Shown here piece after piece: positions 27,728 to 38,077 of a stretch of 64,000 nt of DNA. Source of the DNA: Mixta theicola (GTDB lineage Bacteria; Pseudomonadota; Gammaproteobacteria; Enterobacterales; Enterobacteriaceae). The notes under the pieces are model-generated. The model saw only the letters and a program-made list of their open reading frames with translations, was not told where the DNA came from and made no database searches. The translations under genes and the position numbers were made by a program. The stretch spans positions 62,001 to 126,000 of the forward strand of contig NZ_NWUO01000012.1 in NCBI RefSeq assembly GCF_002895925.1, read 5' to 3'. Every line of letters starts with the position of its first letter. Position 1 is the stretch's first letter.

Positions 27728-28717
27728 ATGAATAAGTGGAGTGTAGGGCTGGCCGTTTTACTGGCATCAACCAGCGTACTGGCAAAAAATATTGAGCTAC
27801 TGAACGTTTCTTACGATCCGACGCGGGAGCTGTACGAACAATATAACAAAGCGTTCAGCGCCCATTACAAGCAGGAAACCGGCGACAATATTATTATTCG
27901 CCAGTCGCATGGCGGCTCCGGCAAGCAGGCAACCTCGGTAATCAACGGCATTCGAGCCGATGTGGTTACGCTGGCGCTGGCTTCCGATATTGATGCGATT
28001 GCCGAACGCGGCCGAATTCATAAAGACTGGATAAAACGCCTGCCAAATAATTCTGCACCTTATACTTCCACCATCGTTTTCCTGGTGCGTAAAGGCAATC
28101 CCAAACAGATCCACGACTGGCCCGATCTGCTTAAGCCTGGCGTTGCGGTAATTACCCCGAATCCTAAAACCTCCGGCGGCGCGCGCTGGAACTATCTGGC
28201 CGCCTGGGGTTACGCCCTGGATCAGAATAACGGCAATCAGGAAAAGGCGCTGGAGTTTGTCAAAGCGCTGTATAAAAACGTAGAGGTACAGGATTCCGGC
28301 GCTCGCGGCGCAACCAATACCTTTGTTGAACGCGGTATTGGCGATGTGCTGATCGCCTGGGAAAACGAAGCTTATCTGGCGGTAAACAAGCTGGGTAAAG
28401 ATCAGTTTGAAATTGTTACGCCCAGCGAGTCTATCCTTGCCGAGCCGACCGTATCCGTTGTCGATCGCGTGGTTGATGACCGTGAAACGCGCAAAGCGGC
28501 TAACGACTACCTGAATTATCTCTATTCGCCGGAAGGGCAGGCCATTGCCGCGCAAAACTACTATCGTCCTCGTGATGCCGGGGTGGCGATGAAATATGCC
28601 AACGCCTTTACGCCGCTGAAACTGTTCACCATTGATAACAAGTTTGGCGGCTGGACGCAGGCACAAAAAACGCACTTTGCTGAGGGCGGCACTTACGACC
28701 AGGTGATGAAACGCTAG
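27728..28717 (+). CDS. sbp: Periplasmic sulfate-binding protein
   Basis: 329 residues, the E. coli length. The signal peptide (about residues 1-19, ending VLAKN) is followed by the type II solute-binding fold with [26 protein letters not shown] and [20 protein letters not shown], signatures of sulfate/thiosulfate-binding proteins. It feeds the CysAWT importer encoded elsewhere. It is monocistronic or co-transcribed with cdh; pfkA-sbp-cdh-tpiA order is as in E. coli. Confidence 0.97.
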   Translation: MNKWSVGLAVLLASTSVLAKNIELLNVSYDPTRELYEQYNKAFSAHYKQETGDNIIIRQSHGGSGKQATSVINGIRADVVTLALASDIDAIAERGRIHKDWIKRLPNNSAPYTSTIVFLVRKGNPKQIHDWPDLLKPGVAVITPNPKTSGGARWNYLAAWGYALDQNNGNQEKALEFVKALYKNVEVQDSGARGATNTFVERGIGDVLIAWENEAYLAVNKLGKDQFEIVTPSESILAEPTVSVVDRVVDDRETRKAANDYLNYLYSPEGQAIAAQNYYRPRDAGVAMKYANAFTPLKLFTIDNKFGGWTQAQKTHFAEGGTYDQVMKR

Positions 28718-28797
28718 CGCGCTTTTTCCTGATGATTTAGCGTGACAATTCTCGTTAAGGCAACGAGGATTAACAGCGGTCATCAGGAGGATTCGCC

Positions 28798-29553
28798 ATG
28801 CCGCTGCCTGCACGCATTCTGAAAATCGTTACGGTTGTTATCGCCTTTCTGCTTATCGCGCTGGCTTTCGCAGCGTGGCATTTCCATCATAACGGCAACG
28901 CGCTGTGGCAGATTATCAGCCAGCAGTGCGTGCCGGGTCAGCAACAAAACAACGATCCCAGCCCCTGCCAGCGCGTTAATATCGCTGAAGGTTATGTCAC
29001 GCTGAAAGACCGTAACGGCCCGTTGCAGTATTTATTAATGCCTGTTGCCCGCATCAGCGGTATCGAAAGCCCGGCGCTACGGGATCCCGCTACGGCCAAC
29101 TTTTTTGCGCTGGCCTGGCAACAGCGTTATTTGCTGACGATGCGTCACGGCGCCGTCGTTCCCGATAGCGCGATCTCATTAGCCATTAATTCTGAGTATG
29201 GCCGCACGCAGAACCAGCTGCATATTCATCTTTCCTGTCTGAGTCCCGCGGTGCGCCAGCAGCTGGATCGGTTAACGCCGCAGCTGAATTCGCACTGGCA
29301 GCCGAAAACTTTGCATCAGCATCGCTGGCTGATTCGTACGTTGACGTCGGCTGAACTGACGCAGCAGAGCAGTTTTATTCGTTTGATGCAGGAAGTGCCG
29401 CAGGCGCAGCAGGAGATGGGAAAATATGGCCTGGCGCTGGCAACCTTATCTGATGGCCGGCTGGCATTGATGGCGATTGAGCGTGACTGGCTGAGAATGA
29501 ACCGGGCTTCGGCAGAGGAGTTGCAGGATCATCGCTGTACGATTCTGCATTAG
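28798..29553 (+). CDS. cdh: CDP-diacylglycerol pyrophosphatase
   Basis: 251 residues, matching E. coli Cdh. An N-terminal membrane anchor (about residues 8-28) is followed by a HIT-like domain; the histidine motif is QNQLHIHLSCLSP. The mid-region INSEYGRTQNQ is typical of the family. It hydrolyses CDP-diacylglycerol to CMP and phosphatidic acid. It lies 80 bp after sbp and is convergent with tpiA, with a shared terminator. Confidence 0.93.
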   Translation: MPLPARILKIVTVVIAFLLIALAFAAWHFHHNGNALWQIISQQCVPGQQQNNDPSPCQRVNIAEGYVTLKDRNGPLQYLLMPVARISGIESPALRDPATANFFALAWQQRYLLTMRHGAVVPDSAISLAINSEYGRTQNQLHIHLSCLSPAVRQQLDRLTPQLNSHWQPKTLHQHRWLIRTLTSAELTQQSSFIRLMQEVPQAQQEMGKYGLALATLSDGRLALMAIERDWLRMNRASAEELQDHRCTILH

Positions 29554-29565
29554 GAGGCAACAGAA

Positions 29566-29588
29566 AACGGGCGGCGGTGCCGCCCGTT
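29566..29588. terminator. Bidirectional terminator between cdh and tpiA
   Basis: A perfect 10-bp stem (AACGGGCGGC pairing with GCCGCCCGTT) with a GGT loop lies between the convergent stops. AA/TT ends and short flanking A/T runs fit termination in both directions. Confidence 0.75.
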
Positions 29589-29593
29589 AAACA

Positions 29594-30358
29594 TCAGGCT
29601 TTCGCTGCGGCAGCGGCCTTGACGATGACGGCAAATGCGTCAGCTTTCAGTGAAGCGCCGCCAACCAGCGCGCCGTCGATGTCCGGCTGAGCAAAAAGCT
29701 CAGCGGCATTTTTATCGTTAACGGAACCGCCGTACTGGATGATAACCTGCTCGGCTACTTTCGCATCTTTCCTGGCGATATGTTCACGAATGAACTTATG
29801 TACCGCCTGCGCCTGCGCCGGAGTAGCTGATTTGCCGGTACCAATCGCCCAGATTGGCTCATAGGCAATGACCGCGCCGTTAAAGGCCGCTGCGCCCTGG
29901 CTTTCCAGCACCGCATCAATTTGACGCGCGCACACTTCTTCCGTTTTACCCGCTTCGTTCTCTGCTTCGGTTTCACCGATGCACAGTACCGGAATCAGTC
30001 CCGCTTCTTTCAGCACGGCGAATTTTTTCGCAATAAACTCATCGCTTTCTTTGTGATAAGTACGGCGTTCCGAATGGCCGATAATGATATAGCGAGCGCC
30101 AATATCTTTCAGCATTTCGGCAGAAACCTCACCGGTAAATGCGCCGGAAAGGTTAACATCAACGTTCTGGGCACCCAGTACGATCTGGCTGTCGGCCAGC
30201 GCCTGCTGCGCCTGATCCAGATACATCACTGGCGGGGCAATGGCAACGCCACAGCCCTGAACGGCATTCAGTTCTTTACGCAGGCCATCGATCAGATCGC
30301 TGACCATTTTTTTGTTGCCGTTCAGCTTCCAGTTACCCATAACTAATGGATGTCGCAT
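29594..30358 (-). CDS. tpiA: Triosephosphate isomerase
   Basis: 254 residues from [16 protein letters not shown]; a GGAGG stands 5 bases before this ATG, and ATG/TTG-type codons further upstream are not conserved. Catalytic residues are in GNWKLNG (Lys), GHSERRTYH (His) and [11 protein letters not shown] (Glu); the phosphate-binding [12 protein letters not shown] is intact. It interconverts dihydroxyacetone phosphate and glyceraldehyde-3-phosphate. Likely transcribed alone. Confidence 0.98.
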   Translation of the reverse strand: MRHPLVMGNWKLNGNKKMVSDLIDGLRKELNAVQGCGVAIAPPVMYLDQAQQALADSQIVLGAQNVDVNLSGAFTGEVSAEMLKDIGARYIIIGHSERRTYHKESDEFIAKKFAVLKEAGLIPVLCIGETEAENEAGKTEEVCARQIDAVLESQGAAAFNGAVIAYEPIWAIGTGKSATPAQAQAVHKFIREHIARKDAKVAEQVIIQYGGSVNDKNAAELFAQPDIDGALVGGASLKADAFAVIVKAAAAAKA

Positions 30359-30482
30359 CATATCCTCCACGTGTAACGCAATACCAGTAAAGTACACTGC
30401 CCGGCGGGCAGCGATGTCTGCCAGACAGTATAGAGATGTTAACCCTGAATGGCTTTGCTTTTCGTCATTTTTGGCACCGCCC

Positions 30483-31085
30483 TTAGGGCTCTGTGAGCGA
30501 GAGTTTAATCGGCTCTACGGCAAAGGTCAGCCCCTTGTCGCCGTTGTCCGCGACGACGAAGCGTAACGCACCTTCGGTCTGCGCATAATAGCGTGCGCCT
30601 TTACCCTTGCTCAGCAGCTCATTCAGCCGTTTGCGGCTATCTTCTACCGAACGCGTCGGCGAGAAAAAACGCATCAGCGCCGTCATGTACGCCTGCGCTT
30701 TTTCCTGCGCCGCTTTTTCATCAGGGCCGGGGATCGGCAGCCAGGTAATCTGCAGCGTTTTTATCTTTCCGGTACCCGGCTCCAGCGCCGTGGAAGCGTA
30801 GAGCGTTTCGCTGATCTTACTGGCCGCACGCGTTAGCGGACTTTTATCCAGCCGGCTATCGATCGCCCGGTATTCGCTGAGCGGCAAATCAGGATTTGCC
30901 GTATTATATTTTTCCCGAAACTGCGCAATACTCATATCAAACGTTGGTGCGCCTGGCAGCAAATAAGGCGCTGTGGGTAAAGACTCACTGCGCGGCGATA
31001 CCTCATCGGCGTACGCTGCGGTGCCTGTCAGCAGCGCCAACAATATCGGGATGGGCGTCAGCAAAGAGCCTGGCGCTTTCTTCAT
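30483..31085 (-). CDS. yiiQ: Conserved periplasmic protein YiiQ (DUF1454)
   Basis: 200 residues with a signal peptide (about residues 1-26, ending AAYAD). The body has [20 protein letters not shown], a [20 protein letters not shown] segment and a C-terminal beta-rich region. Length and position upstream of tpiA agree with E. coli YiiQ, a family of unknown function. It is divergent from yiiR. Confidence 0.9.
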   Translation of the reverse strand: MKKAPGSLLTPIPILLALLTGTAAYADEVSPRSESLPTAPYLLPGAPTFDMSIAQFREKYNTANPDLPLSEYRAIDSRLDKSPLTRAASKISETLYASTALEPGTGKIKTLQITWLPIPGPDEKAAQEKAQAYMTALMRFFSPTRSVEDSRKRLNELLSKGKGARYYAQTEGALRFVVADNGDKGLTFAVEPIKLSLTEP

Positions 31086-31188
31086 TTTTTCTGCCCCGTC
31101 CAGTAAACTCAGCCCAGATTAGAACGGTTTTTACCCGCCAAAGTCAAAAACTGCGGCAACCCTTTTTAGTTTTCCTCGGGACGAAAGC

Positions 31189-31641
31189 ATGACGCTACAG
31201 CAATGGTGTTTTTCTTATCGTGGTCGTCTGGGGCGGCGTGACTTCTGGATTTGGCAGATAGTCTGGCTGTTGACCATGACCGCACTTTTCACGCTGGCGG
31301 GAAACAATCTGCTGGATACCCAGATGGCGGCGTTCTGCGTGGTCTGTTTACTGTGGCCAGCCAGCGCGGTGCTGGTGAAACGCCTGCACGATCGTAACAA
31401 ACGCGGCTACTGGGCGCTGTTGCTGGTGGTCGCCTGGATGCTGCTGGCGGGAAACTGGGGCGCATTAGGCTCTGGCTGGCATACAGGCCTGGGGCGTTTT
31501 TTGCCGACTTTTATTCTTATCGGGATGCTATTCGAATTAGGTCTGCTGAGCGGTTCGGCAGGCGAAAACCGCTATGGCCGGGCCACGCAGCCGGTCAGTT
31601 ATTTTCGCAGGCGCGGCGCGGAAAAAAGCTCTCACCAGTAA
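31189..31641 (+). CDS. yiiR: DUF805 membrane protein YiiR
   Basis: 150 residues. The N-terminal SYRGRLGRRDFWIW is the DUF805 hallmark (amphipathic start, then a tryptophan-rich helix), followed by four likely transmembrane segments and VLVKRLHDRNKRGYW between helices 2 and 3. Function unknown. Its last 10 bases overlap the 3' end of the convergent fpr gene. The usual neighbour uspD is not seen here. Confidence 0.88.
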   Translation: MTLQQWCFSYRGRLGRRDFWIWQIVWLLTMTALFTLAGNNLLDTQMAAFCVVCLLWPASAVLVKRLHDRNKRGYWALLLVVAWMLLAGNWGALGSGWHTGLGRFLPTFILIGMLFELGLLSGSAGENRYGRATQPVSYFRRRGAEKSSHQ

Positions 31642-32378
31642 TGTTCGCTAGTGATATGACCCGGTTTACGCCGCAGATGTTTGTTCATCGTTCGCGTCTC
31701 TTTTAACAGCTGCTGGGTATCGCGCACCATTTGCGGATTACCGCATAGCATAATATGGCTGCTGTCGGTATCCATCGGCAGCCCCACCGATTGCTCCAGC
31801 TCACCATTTGCAATTAGCGCCGGGACGCGACCGGTTAACGAGCCGGAGCTCTCCTCGCGGCTGACCACCGTCTGGATACGCAGCTTGCCGTTATAGCGCT
31901 GCTCCAGCTGCTGCATTAGCGGCAGATAGCTTAAGTCAGCGGCGTAGCGCGCGGCATGAACCAGCACCAGATTGCGAAAACGCTCCAGGCCTTCACCCTG
32001 CTGCAAAATCGAAAGGTAAGGGCCGATAGCGGTGCCGGTTGCCAGCATCCACAAAGTTTGGCAATCGGGGATCTCTTCCAGCACAAAAAAACCGGCGGCC
32101 TCTTTTGTTACCATCACTGGATCGCCGGGCTGTAAAGCGTGTAGCCTTGGGCTTAACTTACCTTCCGGGACATTCACCAGGTAAAATTCTAAAGAGGGAT
32201 TGGCGGGCGCATTAACATAGGAATAGGCGCGCTGTACGCGTTCGCCGTCTATCTCCAACGCCAGCTTGGCAAACTGGCCAGCGCTAAATGGCGTGACGGG
32301 AGCATTAACCTTGATGCTGAACAAACTGTCCGTCCAGTGTGTAACCTCCGTAACGCTGCCGTTAACCCATTCAGCCAT
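31632..32378 (-). CDS. fpr: Ferredoxin/flavodoxin-NADP+ reductase
   Basis: 248 residues, the E. coli length, ending HYW. The FAD-binding RAYSYVNAP motif (RxYS), the NADP-binding MLATGTAIGPYLSIL and the C-terminal stacking tyrosine/tryptophan are present. It transfers electrons between NADPH and flavodoxin or ferredoxin and belongs to the SoxRS response in E. coli. It is divergent from emrD across about 300 bp and overlaps yiiR at the 3' end. Confidence 0.96.
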   Translation of the reverse strand: MAEWVNGSVTEVTHWTDSLFSIKVNAPVTPFSAGQFAKLALEIDGERVQRAYSYVNAPANPSLEFYLVNVPEGKLSPRLHALQPGDPVMVTKEAAGFFVLEEIPDCQTLWMLATGTAIGPYLSILQQGEGLERFRNLVLVHAARYAADLSYLPLMQQLEQRYNGKLRIQTVVSREESSGSLTGRVPALIANGELEQSVGLPMDTDSSHIMLCGNPQMVRDTQQLLKETRTMNKHLRRKPGHITSEHYW

Positions 32379-32681
32379 GTCTTTTCCTCTTTCCAGTTAG
32401 CTCTGCGTTTATCTTCGCCACTCAGGGCCGCTTTTTCCAGCCTGCCTGCGTCAGAAAAGCTCTGAGCGACAAAAGGAGGTATCAGTTTGTGCGGCCGTAT
32501 AGTTAGTTTTACAAAGAAGGGCAATTTCTGCTGACAGAATGGCAAAAAAACTTATCCCCGCCCGATTCCTTTCTTTACGCAAACTGTTATTTTTGCCGCC
32601 ATCAACCCTGAAATCTCCGCTGATTTGCTGCATAACGGCCGAACTGTGGGCCTTTATCCGGTAACTTTCCGCTAAGTGACT

Positions 32682-33860
32682 ATGAAAAAAATAGAAAACG
32701 GACATCTGTTGCTGATGCTGATTGTATTAGTAGCGGTAGGGCAAATGGCGCAAACCATTTATGTCCCGGCGATGGCTGATATTGCTGCATCGTTTAACGT
32801 ACGCGATGGTGTAATGCAGCGCGTCATGGCCGCCTACCTGATGACATACGGCGGTTCACAGCTTATTTACGGGCCGCTCTCCGATAGCGTGGGGCGTAAA
32901 CCGGTGATACTGGCGGGGATGGCTATCTTTATGCTGGGTGCGCTTGGCGCGCTGGTTGCGCCTTCTGTCGGCTGGCTGATAGCGGCCAGCGCGCTGCAGG
33001 GTTTAGGCACCGGCGTAGCGGGCGTAATGGCGCGTACTATGCCGCGCGATCTGTATGCCGGAAGCGCGCTGCGTCAGGCAAACAGCCTGTTGAATATGGG
33101 CATTCTGGTCAGCCCGCTGGTAGCGCCGATGATCGGCGCGATGCTGACGCATCTGTTTGGCTGGCATGCCTGCTTTGCTTTCCTGCTGCTGCTGTGCCTG
33201 CTGGTAACTGGCGCAATGGCATGCTGGCTGCCGGAAACTCGCCCGCCGGTAAACGAGATGCGTCCGCTGTTTTCACGTTATCGTCCCCTACTGAGCGATC
33301 GTATCTTTGTACGCTATCTGATTATGCTGATCGGCGCGCTGGCGGGAATTGCCGTGTATGAGGCTAGCTGTGGCATTCTGATGGGCGGCGTGCTGGGACT
33401 GGATGCGATGACGGTCAGCATTCTGTTTATTCTGCCGATCCCGGCGGCCTTTTTTGGCGCCTGGTTTGCTGGACGTGACGAGAAAAGCTTTCATACGCTG
33501 ATGTGGTATGCGGTCAACAGCTGCCTGCTGGCTGGCGTTCTGATGTGGCTGCCTGCCTGGTTTGGCATCATGAATATCTGGACGCTGCTGGTGCCGGCAT
33601 CGCTGTTTTTCTTTGGTGCGGGGATGATGTTTCCGCTGGCGACATCCGGCGCGATGGAGCCCTACGCCTGGCTGGCAGGCACTGCCGGCGCGCTCATCGG
33701 CGGGCTGCAGAACCTGGGCTCCGGGCTGGTTGCCTGGCTGTCGGCGATGCTGCCGCAAAACGGCCAGTTTAGTTTGGGCATGCTGATGTGCGCGACCGCC
33801 GTTTTAATGCTGCTATGCTGGTGGCCGCTGTCAAAAGGCCCCGAACCGCAGGCCATTTGA
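32682..33860 (+). CDS. emrD: Multidrug efflux MFS transporter EmrD
   Basis: 392 residues from the ATG at 32682; an in-frame GTG lies two codons upstream. Twelve transmembrane segments; MFS motif A is GPLSDSVGRKPVI between helices 2 and 3. MAQTIYVPAMADIA, RANSLL-like RQANSLLNMGILVSPL and ILFILPIPAAFFGAWFAG follow E. coli EmrD closely. It exports hydrophobic and amphipathic compounds by proton antiport. In E. coli emrD is elsewhere; here it is between fpr and glpX, and it stops 3 bp from the glpX stop (convergent). Confidence 0.93.
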   Translation: MKKIENGHLLLMLIVLVAVGQMAQTIYVPAMADIAASFNVRDGVMQRVMAAYLMTYGGSQLIYGPLSDSVGRKPVILAGMAIFMLGALGALVAPSVGWLIAASALQGLGTGVAGVMARTMPRDLYAGSALRQANSLLNMGILVSPLVAPMIGAMLTHLFGWHACFAFLLLLCLLVTGAMACWLPETRPPVNEMRPLFSRYRPLLSDRIFVRYLIMLIGALAGIAVYEASCGILMGGVLGLDAMTVSILFILPIPAAFFGAWFAGRDEKSFHTLMWYAVNSCLLAGVLMWLPAWFGIMNIWTLLVPASLFFFGAGMMFPLATSGAMEPYAWLAGTAGALIGGLQNLGSGLVAWLSAMLPQNGQFSLGMLMCATAVLMLLCWWPLSKGPEPQAI

Positions 33861-33863
33861 TGC

Positions 33864-34873
33864 TTACAGGATCCACTGATGCAGCGCCGTATCCTTGCGG
33901 TCGAGATAGTGAATCGACTGAATACGGCGGATGGTCCGCGATTTACCCCGGATCAGCAGCGTTTCACTGGTTGCGATATTTCCCTGGCGCGTAATACCTT
34001 TCAGCAGGTCGCCACTGGTAATGCCGGTGGCGGCGAAAATCACATTGTCATTGCGCGCCATCATGCCTAACGTCAGTACCTGATGAGCGCTGATGCCCAT
34101 CTCTTTGCAGCGTGCCAGCTCCTGCTCACCCAGACGACGGTTCTCTTCACTTTCGCCTTTCACCTCATGACGAGGCAGCAGACGACCCTGCATATCACCA
34201 TCCAGCGCGCGGATTACCGCTGCTGACACCACGCCTTCCGGCGCGCCGCCGATGCCGTACAGCACATCGACTTCGCTATCGGGCATACAGGTCAGGATGG
34301 AGGCGCGACGTCGCCGTCAGGGATCGCAAAGATGCGCACGCCCAGCTGCTGCATTTGTTTAATCACGCCATCATGACGCGGCTTCGCCAGAATGGTCACC
34401 GTCAGTTCGCCGAGCGTTTTACCTAACGCCGCGGCGATATTTTTCAGGTTAGTTTCCAGCGGCAGATTAAGATCGATATGGCCTTTAGCGGCAGGGCCGA
34501 CAATCAGCTTTTCCATATACATATCCGGCGCATGCAGGAAAGTGCCCCGGTCGCCGACCGCCAGTACCGCCAGCGCATTCGCCTGACCCATTGCGGTCAT
34601 GCGCGTGCCTTCAATCGGATCGACGGCAATATCAACGGCATCGCCGTTGCCGGTGCCGACTTTCTCACCGATATAGAGCATCGGGGCCTCATCGATTTCA
34701 CCTTCACCGATAACAATCTGACCGTCGATGTTTACGTTGTTAAGCATGATGCGCATGGCATTGACTGCCGCGCCATCAGCCTGATTTTTGTCGCCGCGAC
34801 CTAACCATTTATAACCTGCCAGAGCGGCAGCTTCGGTAACGCGGGAAAATTCAATGGCGAGTTCTCGTTTCAT
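33864..34873 (-). pseudogene. glpX: glpX, fructose-1,6-bisphosphatase class II, disrupted by a one-base deletion
   Basis: The N-terminal 190 residues (MKRELAIEFSRVTEAAALAG, metal and substrate site DPIEGTRMT) and the C-terminal 140 residues (SILTCMPDSEVDVLYGIGG onward) are both excellent GlpX but in different frames. The break is at 34303-34306: the codons for GDVA-AS lack one base, so the frame runs to a TGA at 34292-34294 after VAPPS. Restoring one base gives 336 codons, exactly the E. coli length. GlpX is a second, usually dispensable FBPase in the glpFKX operon. Either a recent inactivating mutation or a base-call error explains this; the rest of the gene shows no decay. Confidence 0.9.
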
Positions 34874-34930
34874 GAGCAGCCTCTGAAAAAACGAAGGAGG
34901 CGGAAGTGTATCACAGCAGGGAGGGGAACA

Positions 34931-34959
34931 AGGCCCGTACCGGCTGGCGGTACGGGCCT
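34931..34959 (-). other. Perfect intercistronic hairpin between glpK and glpX
   Basis: An 11-bp perfect inverted repeat (AGGCCCGTACC with GGTACGGGCCT) and a 7-base loop lie in the 92-bp gap. There is no T-run after it in the transcription direction, so it is more likely an mRNA-stability or processing element, or a partial attenuator, than a terminator. Confidence 0.5.
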
Positions 34960-34965
34960 GCAGCA

Positions 34966-36477
34966 TTATTCGTCGTGTTCTTCCCATGCCTGAGCGCGGG
35001 CTACGGCTTTTCGCCAGCCGGCGTAGCGATAGTTACGCTCGGTGGTTTCAATGCTCGGACGGAATTCACGCTCAATGACCGCTTTAGCGCGTACCTCCTC
35101 CAGATCTTTCCAGAAGCCAACCGCCAGGCCAGCAAGGTAAGCGGCGCCCAGCGCGGTAACTTCACGCACTTCCGGCCGCTCTACGCGGGTGCCGAGAATA
35201 TCGGACTGGAACTGCATCAGGAAGTTGTTAGCGACCGCGCCGCCGTCAACACGCAGCGACTGCAGGCGCGTATTGGCATCGTTCTGCATCGCTTCCAGCA
35301 CGTCGCGCGTCTGGTAAGCGATAGATTCCAGCGTAGCGCGGATAATGTGGTTGGCGTTTGCGCCGCGCGTCAGGCCGAACAGCGCACCGCGCGCATACGG
35401 ATCCCAGTAAGGCGCGCCCAGACCGGTAAAGGCGGGAACCATATAGACGCCGTTTGAGTCTTTTACTTTCATGGCGAAATATTCTGAGTCAGCAGAATCA
35501 CTGATTAGCTTCATTTCATCGCGCAGCCACTGAATCGCTGCGCCACCGATAAACACAGCGCCTTCCAGCGCGTAGTTAACTTCGCCGCGTGGGCCGCAGG
35601 CGATGGTGGTTAACAGGCCATGCGTAGAGGTTACCGCTTCGGTGCCGGTATTCATCAGCATAAAGCAGCCGGTGCCGTAGGTATTTTTCGCCATACCCGG
35701 CAGCACACACAGCTGACCATACAGCGCCGCCTGCTGGTCGCCAGCGATACCGGCGATAGGAATACGCGTGCCGCCTTTACCGCCAATATTGGTTTGGCCA
35801 TAAACTTCAGACGAGGATTTCACTTCTGGCAGCATTTCACGTGGAATATCAAGGATGTCCAGCATCCGCTGATCCCATTCCAGCTTATGAATGTTGTACA
35901 TCATGGTGCGCGAGGCGTTGGTATGGTCGGTAATATGTACCCGCCCCTGCGTCATTTTCCAGATGAGCCAGGTATCTACGGTTCCGAACAGCAGCTCGCC
36001 GCGTTTTGCACGCTCGCGGGCGCCTTCGACATGATCGAGGATCCATTTTACTTTGGTGCCTGAGAAATAAGGATTAATCACCAGACCGGTGGTGTGCTGG
36101 ATATACTCTTCCAGCCCCTCTTTTTTCAGCTTTTCGCAGTAGTCGGCAGTACGCGGATCCTGCCAGACAATCGCGTTATAAATCGGCTTGCCGGTTTCTT
36201 TATCCCAGACAATCGCCGTTTCGCGCTGGTTAGTAATGCCGATGGCGGCAATCTGATCGGAGCGAATATCCGCATGCGCCAGCACTTCAACCAGCGTGGA
36301 GCTTTGTGAAGCCCAGATGTCCATCGGATCGTGTTCAACCCAGCCTGCTTTCGGATAGATTTGGGTAAATTCGCGTTGAGAGACGGCCACGATATTGGCG
36401 TCATGGTCGAGGACCACGGCGCGGGAACTGGTAGTGCCCTGATCGAGCGCGACAATATATTTTTTATCTGTAGTCAT
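34966..36477 (-). CDS. glpK: Glycerol kinase
   Basis: 503 residues from [20 protein letters not shown], one more than E. coli; the upstream codon in frame (36483) is less likely. FGGY-family sites are intact: the ATP-binding [32 protein letters not shown] and the C-terminal [12 protein letters not shown]. It phosphorylates glycerol to sn-glycerol-3-phosphate and is allosterically inhibited by fructose-1,6-bisphosphate and EIIA-Glc in E. coli. It lies 33 bp after glpF in the same operon. Confidence 0.98.
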   Translation of the reverse strand: MTTDKKYIVALDQGTTSSRAVVLDHDANIVAVSQREFTQIYPKAGWVEHDPMDIWASQSSTLVEVLAHADIRSDQIAAIGITNQRETAIVWDKETGKPIYNAIVWQDPRTADYCEKLKKEGLEEYIQHTTGLVINPYFSGTKVKWILDHVEGARERAKRGELLFGTVDTWLIWKMTQGRVHITDHTNASRTMMYNIHKLEWDQRMLDILDIPREMLPEVKSSSEVYGQTNIGGKGGTRIPIAGIAGDQQAALYGQLCVLPGMAKNTYGTGCFMLMNTGTEAVTSTHGLLTTIACGPRGEVNYALEGAVFIGGAAIQWLRDEMKLISDSADSEYFAMKVKDSNGVYMVPAFTGLGAPYWDPYARGALFGLTRGANANHIIRATLESIAYQTRDVLEAMQNDANTRLQSLRVDGGAVANNFLMQFQSDILGTRVERPEVREVTALGAAYLAGLAVGFWKDLEEVRAKAVIEREFRPSIETTERNYRYAGWRKAVARAQAWEEHDE

Positions 36478-36510
36478 AATCAATTCCTGATGTGCAAAGA
36501 TTGAACACTG

Positions 36511-37368
36511 TTACGCTTTATGCTGCTCAGCGCGTGTGACCGGCTTTCCCGCTTTGGTATCCTGCGTGATGTTAAGATTGCAGGGCAGATGACGGCAGAT
36601 CAGTGAGCGATATCCCCATGCGCCCAGGCAGGCGCCCACCAGCGGGCCAAAAATCGGCACGAGGAAATAGGGAATATCACGGCCGCCGGTAAAGGCGACG
36701 TTGCCCCAGCCTGCCAGCCAGGCGAAAATTTTCGGGCCGAAGTCACGCGCCGGATTCAGCGCGAAGCCGGTCAGCGGACCCATTGCACCGCCGATAACGG
36801 CGACCAGCAGGCCAATCAGCAACGGCGCCAGCGGACCACGCGGTACGCCGTTGCCGTCATCGGTCAGCGCCATAATGACCGACATCAGGACGGCGGTGAT
36901 CACCATCTCGACTAAAAACGCCTGACCGACGCTGATATGCGGATTAGGGTAGGTTGAGAAGATACCGGCCAGATCGAGGCTTTCTACGCTGCCGCGCATC
37001 AGCTGATGGCTGGCTTCATAATCGATAAACAGGTTGTAATAGAGCCCGTACACCAGCGCTGCGGCGCTAAATGCGCCGGCAATCTGCGCCACAATATAAG
37101 GCACGACTTTGCGCCCTTCAAAGTTGGCGAACAGACAAAGCGCGACGGTAACGGCAGGATTCAGATGCGCGCCTGACACGCCCGCTGTCATATAGACGGC
37201 CATGGAGACGGCGAGTCCCCAGATAATGCAGATTTCCCACTGACCGAAAGCGGCGCCGGCCAGCTTCATTGCGGCGACACAACCAGCGCCGAAGAAGATG
37301 ATCATGCCGGTTCCAAGAAATTCGGCAATGCACTGACCTTTAAGTGTGCTAGTTGCTGTCTGACTCAT
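36511..37368 (-). CDS. glpF: Glycerol uptake facilitator (aquaglyceroporin)
   Basis: 285 residues from MSQTATSTLKGQCIAEFLGTG; an upstream in-frame start is not conserved. Six transmembrane helices and two re-entrant loops carrying the NPA signatures GAHLNPAVTVAL and GFALNPARDFGP, the second followed by the aquaglyceroporin aspartate. It lets glycerol diffuse across the inner membrane, where GlpK traps it. First gene of the operon; a GlpR-like operator is about 90 bp upstream. Confidence 0.97.
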   Translation of the reverse strand: MSQTATSTLKGQCIAEFLGTGMIIFFGAGCVAAMKLAGAAFGQWEICIIWGLAVSMAVYMTAGVSGAHLNPAVTVALCLFANFEGRKVVPYIVAQIAGAFSAAALVYGLYYNLFIDYEASHQLMRGSVESLDLAGIFSTYPNPHISVGQAFLVEMVITAVLMSVIMALTDDGNGVPRGPLAPLLIGLLVAVIGGAMGPLTGFALNPARDFGPKIFAWLAGWGNVAFTGGRDIPYFLVPIFGPLVGACLGAWGYRSLICRHLPCNLNITQDTKAGKPVTRAEQHKA

Positions 37369-37808
37369 AATGAGATTCCTGAAGGCGAGGTTAAATTTTA
37401 TCAATCGTTGTTTTCATTCCATTGAACCGCCCGAACAATTGTAGGGCTGTTGTGAATTTATCGTTAACGCGCATAAACGAGAAATAGCGAACGTTAAAAC
37501 TGTGTGGTCCATCAAAAAAATGCGCGTTTTCGCGTCTTTCGCTGTTCTTTAATAGCATTTTTGCCTCTGCTGGCCGCACGTTGCGCTCGTTTTATTAACA
37601 AATGCGCCATTATTGCGAATTAACCCGCCGCGCCGCTTTCGGCATATGCTGAAAATTGTTACATACTGCGCTTCACGACGGTTCGCCGCTGGACTTGGGC
37701 TGTGCGGCTACTTACAATCGGAGTGTTAGGGTCTTTTACGAATTTTTGTGATGTCTCGTCGTCTGCGGCTGGCATCATCTACGCCTTGCGATTAGGAGAA
37801 GTCATAGA
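37369..37808. other. Divergent regulatory region between glpFKX and zapB
   Basis: 440 bp without a coding gene. The part next to glpF has AT-rich promoter-like sequence and the GlpR-like operator. The part next to zapB should hold its promoter and an untranslated leader; GATTAGGAGAAGTC just before the zapB ATG gives its ribosome-binding site. No small RNA was recognised. Confidence 0.6.
37456..37475 (-). promoter_or_regulatory. Candidate GlpR operator upstream of glpF
   Basis: Minus-strand TATGCGCGTTAACGATAAAT matches 15 of 20 positions of the WATGTTCGWTAWCGAACATW GlpR consensus and sits 88 bp upstream of the glpF start. A second, weaker half-site (ACGTTCGCTA on the minus strand) lies about 20 bp further upstream. 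Confidence 0.5.
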
Positions 37809-38048
37809 ATGTCATTTGAAGTATTCGAGAAACTGGAAGCGAAAGTACAGCAGGCGATTGATACCATCACGCTGCTGCAGATGGAAATCGAAGAGCTGAA
37901 AGAGCAGAACAACAGCCTGAAGCATGAGGTACAGCAGGCTTCGGGAAACAGCGAAACGCTGGTGCGTGAAAACCAGCATCTGAAAGAAGAACAGGTTCAG
38001 TGGCAGGAGCGCCTGCGGGCTTTGTTAGGTAAGATGGAAGAAGTCTAA
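37809..38048 (+). CDS. zapB: Cell-division Z-ring factor ZapB
   Basis: 79 residues, entirely coiled coil: [20 protein letters not shown] then [14 protein letters not shown], ending LLGKMEEV. The length is two residues below E. coli ZapB because it starts MSFEV. It polymerises at midcell through ZapA and stabilises the Z ring. It is transcribed alone and ends in a bidirectional terminator. Confidence 0.96.
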   Translation: MSFEVFEKLEAKVQQAIDTITLLQMEIEELKEQNNSLKHEVQQASGNSETLVRENQHLKEEQVQWQERLRALLGKMEEV

Positions 38049-38077
38049 TCCGCACGGATGCTGCTTTCATCGAACAT

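Noticed and set aside
27797-28813. 338-codon minus-strand frame across sbp
   Set aside because: Antisense shadow of sbp; the sense frame has a signal peptide and conserved binding motifs.
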